Assembly: GCA_946183755.1 (NCBI GenBank)
Contig: CAMHCZ010000028.1
Span: 1 to 14,234 of the forward strand
Direction of reading: 5' to 3'
DNA: 14,234 nucleotides
Source of the DNA: an uncultured bacterium
GTDB taxonomy: Bacteria > Bacteroidota > Bacteroidia > Bacteroidales > Paludibacteraceae
Positions 7,295 through 12,225 of this stretch are shown here, one piece after another. Made by a program: the position numbers and the translations under genes. How positions within the stretch are numbered: the stretch's first letter is position 1; each line of letters opens with the position of its first letter. The notes under the pieces were generated by a model. The model did no database searches and had not been told where the DNA came from. It saw nothing but the letters and a program-made list of their open reading frames with translations.

Positions 7295-7325
7295 CAAAAT
7301 TAATAAGTACCACATCAAACAACAA
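7295..7325 (-). promoter_or_regulatory. Complete Bacteroidales promoter for cysK
   Basis: On the minus strand TTG (7323-7325) is followed by exactly 20 bp and then TAATTTTG (7295-7302). This matches the -33 TTG / -7 TAnnTTTG arrangement with ideal spacing. It is the clearest two-part promoter in the window. Confidence 0.75.
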
Positions 7326-7382
7326 TACCACATTTATAGTATTTTCTTTCTGCATTATAGTGTGATATTCGCATCTGTAAAC

Positions 7383-7390
7383 TATTTTTG
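7383..7390 (+). promoter_or_regulatory. -7 promoter box for the LuxR-type regulator
   Basis: TATTTTTG fits TAnnTTTG and predicts a start near 7396, about 27 nt before the ATG at 7423. That supports 7423 over the in-frame TTG at 7396. The -33 element is not recognisable. The box is about 58 bp from the -33 of the divergent cysK promoter. Confidence 0.55.
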
Positions 7391-7422
7391 TCACATTGAA
7401 TCATAACACACACGACACCCCT

Positions 7423-8067
7423 ATGGCACACTTCATAATTGCTGACAATCAAGACATTGCAAGACTCGGAATAGAACACATACTGCAACACAACGCAGCC
7501 AACACCATCGACAACGCCTTCAGCAAGTCGGAAATCGTGGCGCTGCTGAAGTCGGAGCCCGAGTCGATAGTCATCATGGACTACACAAACCTGAACTTCA
7601 CATCGCCCGACGAACTCCTGATACTGAACGAAAGATTCAGCGAGGCGCATTTCCTGCTTTTCTCAGAAGAACTTTCATTGGACTTCATACACAAGATCTC
7701 CATTCACAATTCGTTCTGCATAGCTCTGAAGAGCGACAACGAGGCTGAGATAAAATGGGCGATAGACTCTGCCGTGAAGGGCTCGCACTTCATCTGCAAC
7801 GAGATAACCAACCGCTTGATTAACGAGAAGAAAAACGAGCAGACGAACACGGTGACCCAGCTTACAAAATCCGAAGTGCTTATTCTCAAGGAGATAGCCA
7901 CAGGAAAGACCACCAAGGAGATAGCAGCGGAAAAATGCCTGTCGTTCCACACCGTGAACACGCACCGCAAGAACATATTCCGTAAACTGAACGTGAACAA
8001 CGTGCACGAGGCGATAAAGGTGGCGATACGCTCCGGACTCATCGACATAGCCGAGTACTATATATAA
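7423..8067 (+). CDS. Orphan LuxR/NarL-type response regulator, divergent from cysK
   Basis: Encodes 214 residues. The N-terminal receiver-like domain (about 1-120) has Asp8, Asp53 at the phosphorylation site (IVIMDYT) and Lys103, but the acidic pair is Asp-Asn rather than Asp-Asp and the switch Thr is Ser81. The C-terminal helix-turn-helix (about 146-205) is a clear LuxR type: QLTKSEVLILKEIATGKTTKEIA, then FHTVNTHRKNIFRKL. No histidine kinase is encoded in the window, so it is an orphan or is served by a distant kinase. The Asp-Asn pair and weak receiver could mean altered or no phosphorylation. It starts at the ATG at 7423; a TTG nine codons earlier coincides with the predicted transcript start. 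It ends at a bidirectional terminator shared with metA. A role in controlling cysK is suggested only by position. Confidence 0.92.
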   Translation: MAHFIIADNQDIARLGIEHILQHNAANTIDNAFSKSEIVALLKSEPESIVIMDYTNLNFTSPDELLILNERFSEAHFLLFSEELSLDFIHKISIHNSFCIALKSDNEAEIKWAIDSAVKGSHFICNEITNRLINEKKNEQTNTVTQLTKSEVLILKEIATGKTTKEIAAEKCLSFHTVNTHRKNIFRKLNVNNVHEAIKVAIRSGLIDIAEYYI

Positions 8068-8096
8068 TGTAACCAGCCAGGACATCGGCATAAAAC

Positions 8097-8138
8097 AAAA
8101 ACGGATAGAAAGCCCAATCGCTCGCTATCCGTTTTTTT
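8097..8138. terminator. Bidirectional terminator between the LuxR-type regulator and metA
   Basis: A 12-bp stem (AAAAACGGATAG at 8097-8108, CTATCCGTTTTT at 8125-8136) encloses a 16-nt loop that can form a further AGC/GCT pair. The plus strand ends in seven T. The minus strand ends in TTTTTGTTTTA. It serves both convergent genes. Confidence 0.92.
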
Positions 8139-8157
8139 ATCGTGTAACCCCGTCACG

Positions 8158-9075
8158 CTACATGATGCTGCTCAAATCATAAGGCGTCTCCTGGTAAACG
8201 AAGTAGTTCAGCCAGTTGGAGTACAGCAAATTGGCATGTGAGCGCCATCTGACCACAGGTTTCAGCCTGTAATCGTCGTTCGGGTAATAATTCTTAGGTA
8301 TCTCGATAGGCAGATCCTTGAGCAGGTCGCGTTTGTACTCTCTGTCCAAGGTGTCCGGAGCGTACTCTATGTGACCGGTTATAAAGATCTCTCTTCCATT
8401 TCTCGCCATCAGTATCGCTGGACCAGCCTCCTCGCTCGTCGCCACGATATCCAGTCCCGGAACCTTCTCCACATCCTCAGCCTTGATCTCGGTGTGGCGG
8501 CTGTGCGGCATGAAGAACACATCGTCGAAGCCTCTGAACAAAGGGTTCAGCGGATCCAGCGTCTTATGCTCGAACACACCGAAACGCTTCTTAGGGAGCT
8601 GATACTTAGGCACTCCGTAATAATAATACATAGCCGCCTGAGCCGCCCAGCAGATGAATATGGTGGAAGTCACATTGCTTCTCGCCCAGTCCATCACCTC
8701 CGTGAGCTCGTCCCAGTAGTTGACGTCCTCGAATTTGAGCTGTTCCACTGGCGCGCCGGTTATTATAAGTCCGTCGTACTTGCTATTTCTGATGTCGGCG
8801 AAATCCACATAAAACTCCCTCATGTGCTCTTGAGACGTGTTCTTGGATATGTGGCTGCCGAGTTTCATGAAGTCAAGCTCGATCTGAAGCGGAGTGTTAG
8901 AAAGCAGTCTTACTACGTCTGTTTCTGTGGCTATCTTCAGAGGCATGAGGTTGAGACACACAATCTTCATAGGGCGTATGTCTTGCGAAGCCGCTCTATC
9001 CTTGTCTATAACGAAGATATTCTCTTTCTTCAGAATATCAATAGCAGGTAATGTGTCAGGTATGTTTAATGGCAT
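8158..9075 (-). CDS. metA: Homoserine O-acyltransferase MetA, predicted acetyl-CoA specific
   Basis: Acylates the homoserine hydroxyl, the first step of methionine synthesis from homoserine. The 305 residues match the MetA family and its numbering. Catalytic Cys142 (FICWAAQAA), His235 and Glu237 (ITGHIEYAP) are present. Residue 111 is Glu (TGAPVEQ). In characterised MetA enzymes Gly111 goes with succinyl-CoA and Glu111 with acetyl-CoA, so this enzyme probably makes O-acetylhomoserine although the family is often named succinyltransferase. That fits the upstream partner, an O-acetylhomoserine sulfhydrylase. It is the second gene of the metY-metA operon, 47 bp after metY, and has a perfect AGGAGG five bases before its ATG, which is rare in this phylum. 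It ends at a strong shared terminator. Confidence 0.96.
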   Translation of the reverse strand: MPLNIPDTLPAIDILKKENIFVIDKDRAASQDIRPMKIVCLNLMPLKIATETDVVRLLSNTPLQIELDFMKLGSHISKNTSQEHMREFYVDFADIRNSKYDGLIITGAPVEQLKFEDVNYWDELTEVMDWARSNVTSTIFICWAAQAAMYYYYGVPKYQLPKKRFGVFEHKTLDPLNPLFRGFDDVFFMPHSRHTEIKAEDVEKVPGLDIVATSEEAGPAILMARNGREIFITGHIEYAPDTLDREYKRDLLKDLPIEIPKNYYPNDDYRLKPVVRWRSHANLLYSNWLNYFVYQETPYDLSSIM

Positions 9076-9080
9076 ATCAA

Positions 9081-9086
9081 CCTCCT
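9081..9086 (-). promoter_or_regulatory. Canonical Shine-Dalgarno site before metA
   Basis: The minus strand reads AGGAGG with a 5-nt spacer before the metA ATG at 9075. Bacteroidota genes mostly lack such sites, and the other starts in this window are A/T-rich instead. It fixes the metA start and suggests independent ribosome loading on the second gene of the operon. Confidence 0.7.
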
Positions 9087-9122
9087 CTCTTTAAAATAGT
9101 CAGAAAAACATCTATAGCATAA

Positions 9123-10409
9123 TTAAAGTGCCTTGAATCCGGTTTCCAAATCGTTTATAATGTCCTCAACGTCCTCGATGCCGACTGAATATCTGATCAA
9201 GTCAGGGCGAACACCTGCCTCGATGAGCTGCTCGTCGGTCAGCTGGCGGTGAGTGTGGCTCGCTGGGTGCAGAACACAAGTTCTTGCGTCAGCCACGTGA
9301 GTCACGATGCAAGTCAGATTCAAACTGTCCATGAACTTGATTGATCTTTCGCGTCCGCCCTTGATGCCGAATGTAACGACACCGCAGCTTCTGCCGTTGG
9401 TGAACTGCTTCTGCGCGAGTTCGTAGTAAGGGCTTGACTTCAAGCCTGAGTAGTTAACCCATGCAACCTCAGGATTCTCCTCAAGGTATTGAGCGACAGT
9501 CAGAGCATTCTCGCAGTGGCGTGGCACTCTCAGGTGCAATGTCTCCAGGCCGAGGTTCAGCAGGAACGCGTTCTGAGGCGACTGTATAGAGCCGAAGTCT
9601 CTCATCAGCTGGGCAGTAGCCTTAGTTATGAAAGCAGCCTTGCCGAAAGCCTTGCTGTACGCGAGTCCGTGGTAGCTTGGGTCTGGCTGGGTCATGCCTG
9701 GGAACTTGTCGGCATGAGCGTCCCAGTCGAAGTTTCCGCTATCGACGATGACACCGCCCACTGCTGTCGCATGTCCGTCCATGTACTTAGTTGTAGAGTG
9801 GATGACGATGTCGGCGCCGAAATCGAAAGGACGGCAGTTTATCGGAGTTGGGAAAGTGTTGTCCACGATCAATGGCACTCCGTGGCTGTGAGCGATTCTC
9901 GCGAACTTCTCGATGTCAAGCACATTGAGCACAGGGTTTGCGATAGTCTCGCCGAAAACAGCCTTTGTGTTAGGACGGAAAGCCTTGCCTATCTCCTCCT
10001 CGCTCGCATCCGGGTCAACGAATGTCACTTCGATGCCGAGCTTCTTCATTGTCACTGCGAAGAGGTTGTATGTTCCTCCGTAGATAGTCGAAGAGGAAAT
10101 GAAGTGGTCGCCAGCCTCGCAAATGTTGAATATCGAGTAGAAAGAAGCCGCCTGTCCGGAAGATGTAAGCATAGCAGCCACACCGCCCTCAAGCGCCGCG
10201 ATCTTGTTAGCCACGAAGTCGTTCGTTGGGTTCTGCAGACGAGTATAGAAATAGCCCGAAGCCTTCAGGTCGAACAAATCAGCCATCTGCTGAGTGTTGT
10301 CGTACTTGAATGTCGTGCTCTGGTAAATAGGCAGAACACGAGATTCGCCCGTCTTAGGCTTCCAGCCTTCTTGCACGCATAGCGTTCCTAATTTTCTTTT
10401 ATCTGTCAT
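9123..10409 (-). CDS. metY: O-acetylhomoserine sulfhydrylase (O-acetylhomoserine aminocarboxypropyltransferase)
   Basis: PLP enzyme of the Cys/Met metabolism family that joins sulfide to O-acetylhomoserine to give homocysteine (direct sulfhydrylation); cytosolic. The 428 residues are the usual length for this group and longer than cystathionine gamma-synthase (about 390). Key sites are YTRLQNPTND at 55-64, SSGQAA at 83-88, Asp183 in IVDNTF for the PLP ring and Lys208 in HSTTKYMDGH for the Schiff base. It starts at the ATG at 10409 without Shine-Dalgarno. It is first in the operon with metA, which makes its substrate. A divergent Lrp-type gene 245 bp away is a candidate regulator. Cystathionine gamma-synthase or lyase remains a minor alternative. 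Confidence 0.95.
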   Translation of the reverse strand: MTDKRKLGTLCVQEGWKPKTGESRVLPIYQSTTFKYDNTQQMADLFDLKASGYFYTRLQNPTNDFVANKIAALEGGVAAMLTSSGQAASFYSIFNICEAGDHFISSSTIYGGTYNLFAVTMKKLGIEVTFVDPDASEEEIGKAFRPNTKAVFGETIANPVLNVLDIEKFARIAHSHGVPLIVDNTFPTPINCRPFDFGADIVIHSTTKYMDGHATAVGGVIVDSGNFDWDAHADKFPGMTQPDPSYHGLAYSKAFGKAAFITKATAQLMRDFGSIQSPQNAFLLNLGLETLHLRVPRHCENALTVAQYLEENPEVAWVNYSGLKSSPYYELAQKQFTNGRSCGVVTFGIKGGRERSIKFMDSLNLTCIVTHVADARTCVLHPASHTHRQLTDEQLIEAGVRPDLIRYSVGIEDVEDIINDLETGFKAL

Positions 10410-10455
10410 GTTTTTGGAAATTTGTTATAGTGTGTTGTTACATGCGTTTATTAGA

Positions 10456-10484
10456 TTGCAAAGGTAGTTATTTTGTTATGTTTG
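10456..10484 (+). promoter_or_regulatory. Possible distal promoter for the Lrp-type gene
   Basis: TTG at 10456-10458, an 18-bp spacer, then TATGTTTG at 10477-10484. The -7 box is perfect but the spacer is one or two bases short. It would give a leader of about 165 nt for the Lrp-type gene. Confidence 0.3.
10459..10466 (-). promoter_or_regulatory. -7 promoter box for metY-metA
   Basis: The minus strand reads TACCTTTG, a perfect TAnnTTTG box, predicting a start near 10452 and a leader of about 43 nt. The -33 position has no TTG. It directly abuts the TTG (10456-10458) of a possible opposing plus-strand promoter, so the two may exclude each other. Confidence 0.55.
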
Positions 10485-10517
10485 TCAGATATTATCATCA
10501 AATTATCCATAGTTTTC

Positions 10518-10548
10518 TTGATTATTTTAGAATAAAAAACTAAAATTG
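10518..10548 (+). promoter_or_regulatory. Probable proximal promoter of the Lrp-type gene with overlapping dyad operator
   Basis: TTG (10518-10520), exactly 20 bp, then TAAAATTG (10541-10548), with one mismatch to TAnnTTTG. The inverted repeat ATTTTAG (10524-10530) / CTAAAAT (10540-10546) covers the spacer and the -7 box. A second imperfect dyad, 12 of 14 bases, lies at 10522-10535. AT-rich dyads over the promoter fit autoregulation, which is common for Lrp/AsnC proteins. Confidence 0.45.
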
Positions 10549-10654
10549 CAGAGCAAATAGGAAGAAATGGTCTCACAACGACTTTCTTATTCGCGCACAT
10601 GAGAATAATAATCTACAAAACATCTTACGCAAAAGCACAAAAACACTAAAGAAA

Positions 10655-11131
10655 ATGGCAAATACACTAGACGCAACAGACATAAAAATCCTGCGCATAC
10701 TGCAGGAGGATTCCAACCTGACAACCAAGGAGCTCGCAGCGAAGGTGAGCCTGTCGCCTACTCCAGTCTTCGAACGCGTGAAACAGCTGGAGAAGAAAGG
10801 CTACATCAAGAAGTACATGGCTGTCCTGGACCCTACGAAAATCAAGAGCATTTCCGTATTCTGCAACATCCGACTGAAAAAGCACAGCCGCGAGTACATG
10901 ATCATGTTCACCGAGGCTGTGGAGCAGATCGAGGAGATTACCGGATGCTACAACATCTCCGGCGACTACGACTACATGCTGAAGATTGTCGTCAAGGACA
11001 TGGAGCACTACCAGGACTTCGTGCAGAACCGCCTTGGAGTCATCGACGCGATAGGCTCGCTCCACTCAATCTTCGTACTGAAGGAGATTAAGCACACAAC
11101 AGCCATTCCGCTGTCGCAAGCGTTCCAATAA
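10655..11131 (+). CDS. Lrp/AsnC family transcriptional regulator, divergent from metY-metA
   Basis: Encodes 158 residues, the typical length for a full Lrp/AsnC protein. The N-terminal winged helix-turn-helix (about 5-54) reads LDATDIKILRILQEDSNLT, then ELAAKVSLSPTPVFERVKQL and EKKGYIKKYMA. The C-terminal RAM ligand/oligomer domain (about 68-145) includes NISGDYDYMLKIVVKDMEHY. Family members sense amino acids and usually control their own gene and nearby amino-acid genes. Its place opposite metY suggests control by methionine or another amino acid, but the effector cannot be read from sequence. It starts at the ATG at 10655 with an A-rich upstream region and no Shine-Dalgarno. Its stop codon is one base from the end of the convergent binding-protein gene, with no terminator between. 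Confidence 0.95.
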   Translation: MANTLDATDIKILRILQEDSNLTTKELAAKVSLSPTPVFERVKQLEKKGYIKKYMAVLDPTKIKSISVFCNIRLKKHSREYMIMFTEAVEQIEEITGCYNISGDYDYMLKIVVKDMEHYQDFVQNRLGVIDAIGSLHSIFVLKEIKHTTAIPLSQAFQ

Positions 11132-11132
11132 A

Positions 11133-12203
11133 TCACTTAGCAGAATAATACTTCAGATACAGCCGGCGATATTCCTTCGTCGGCTTGTAGTGCGTGAGGA
11201 AGGTGTCCACCTTGGCGCAAAGGTCTGTGTTGGACTTGCGTATAGCCCACGAATGCAGCTGATGGAAGCCGACAGCCGTGCCGTAGTCTATCTCCGGCAG
11301 CGACTCCGACGCCTCGATGGCTTCCTTCTCGTCGCACACGGCATAGTCGATGTCGCCCTTCGCCACCATGACGAGAAGCTGCTGCGCCTGATAGTCAGGC
11401 ATTTCCTTTATTATAATCGTGTCGGCTATCTCGTCGGCTAAGTTCTTGAGCCTGAGAATGTCAGGCGAATTGCTCGGCACATAAATCGTCTTCCCCGCAA
11501 GCTCCAGCTGGTCGCGTATCGGCTCAATGGAGTCGTTGTACTCCGCCTTGCGCTGCACCAGCACCTTGCGTGTCTGAAGTATCGGCTTGGAGAAAAGCAC
11601 CTGCTCACGCATCTCGGTGGTCACAGGTATCGGACGCGCGATAAGGTCAACGTCGCCGTTGTTGAGCATATCGATGGATTTGGCAAGGTCGTTCTCCAGT
11701 TTCCACTCCACTTCCATGTCAAGACTTGACGCAAAAGCGTTGACAAGCTCATACTGGAAGCCCTGCTCCGCCCCGTTGACAATGGAATAGTCAAGAGCGC
11801 TGTAGTCCGTAGCGACGATTAGCCTGTCATGAAGTCTGAAGTGCCATTCGTTGCCGCTGGAGTTGCTTTTGAACCAAGAGACAAACAACACCGCCGCTGG
11901 TATCAAAAGCAGACTGACCGAAAGGATTATCCGCTGCCTTGCATTCAGCATCAGCCAGAAATTCGCTATGGATTTGAACAGCCAGACAAGCCCCTTGCCT
12001 ATCGACTTGAAGAGCCAAACGATACTTTTGCCAGCAAACACGACCGCCGACACAATGAGCATAGCCGACTTGCGAAGCAGAAACCACAGCCCACGCACCG
12101 ACTGCTTGCACGCCTCGATGGCGCAAGCCTTCAAGAGCAGCAAAAAGAGCTTGAACTTATGCAATGTCCATTGCAGTTTTTCCTTAAAAGTCTCCTGCGC
12201 CAT
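11133..12203 (-). CDS. Membrane-anchored family-3 solute-binding protein
   Basis: Encodes 356 residues. Residues 1-90 are hydrophobic and basic with two weak membrane stretches (about 18-32, 46-58) and an 11-residue tandem repeat (VWLFKSI at 62-68 and 73-79). A clear transmembrane segment follows (about 91-110), preceded by basic residues, so the rest should face the periplasm. Residues 127-352 form a periplasmic binding fold of family 3. Landmarks are RLIVATDYSALDYSIVNG, QGFQYELVNAFASSL, DVDLIARPIPVT, LFSKPIL and GDIDYAVCDEKEA. It resembles the N-terminal half of the lytic transglycosylase MltF, but no transglycosylase domain follows. No ABC permease or ATPase is nearby, so uptake by the usual ABC route is not supported; sensing or a wall-related role is possible. 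It lies 22 bp after the porin gene and probably shares its mRNA. Confidence 0.88.
   Translation of the reverse strand: MAQETFKEKLQWTLHKFKLFLLLLKACAIEACKQSVRGLWFLLRKSAMLIVSAVVFAGKSIVWLFKSIGKGLVWLFKSIANFWLMLNARQRIILSVSLLLIPAAVLFVSWFKSNSSGNEWHFRLHDRLIVATDYSALDYSIVNGAEQGFQYELVNAFASSLDMEVEWKLENDLAKSIDMLNNGDVDLIARPIPVTTEMREQVLFSKPILQTRKVLVQRKAEYNDSIEPIRDQLELAGKTIYVPSNSPDILRLKNLADEIADTIIIKEMPDYQAQQLLVMVAKGDIDYAVCDEKEAIEASESLPEIDYGTAVGFHQLHSWAIRKSNTDLCAKVDTFLTHYKPTKEYRRLYLKYYSAK
11161..11185. other. Stem-loop just past the Lrp-type gene, inside the convergent coding region
   Basis: Arms AGCCGGCGA (11161-11169) and TCGTCGGCT (11177-11185) form nine pairs with one G-T and a 7-nt loop. It starts 30 nt after the lrp stop codon. 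There is no T run, so it is not a classical terminator, but it could mark the 3' end of the plus-strand transcript. It also encodes residues near the C-terminus of the binding protein, so chance is possible. Confidence 0.3.
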
Positions 12204-12225
12204 AAGTCTGAAGGATTAATGATGG

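Noticed and set aside
9076..9122. Possible SAM-II-type riboswitch before metA
   Set aside because: The 47-bp gap shows no pseudoknot-like pairing, and metA is the second gene of an operon, so a leader riboswitch is not expected there. The metY leader (10410-10452) is also too short and unstructured.
9489..10382. A 297-codon plus-strand frame opposite metY
   Set aside because: Lies wholly inside metY, with low-complexity composition and no recognisable domain or start signal; metY is unambiguous.
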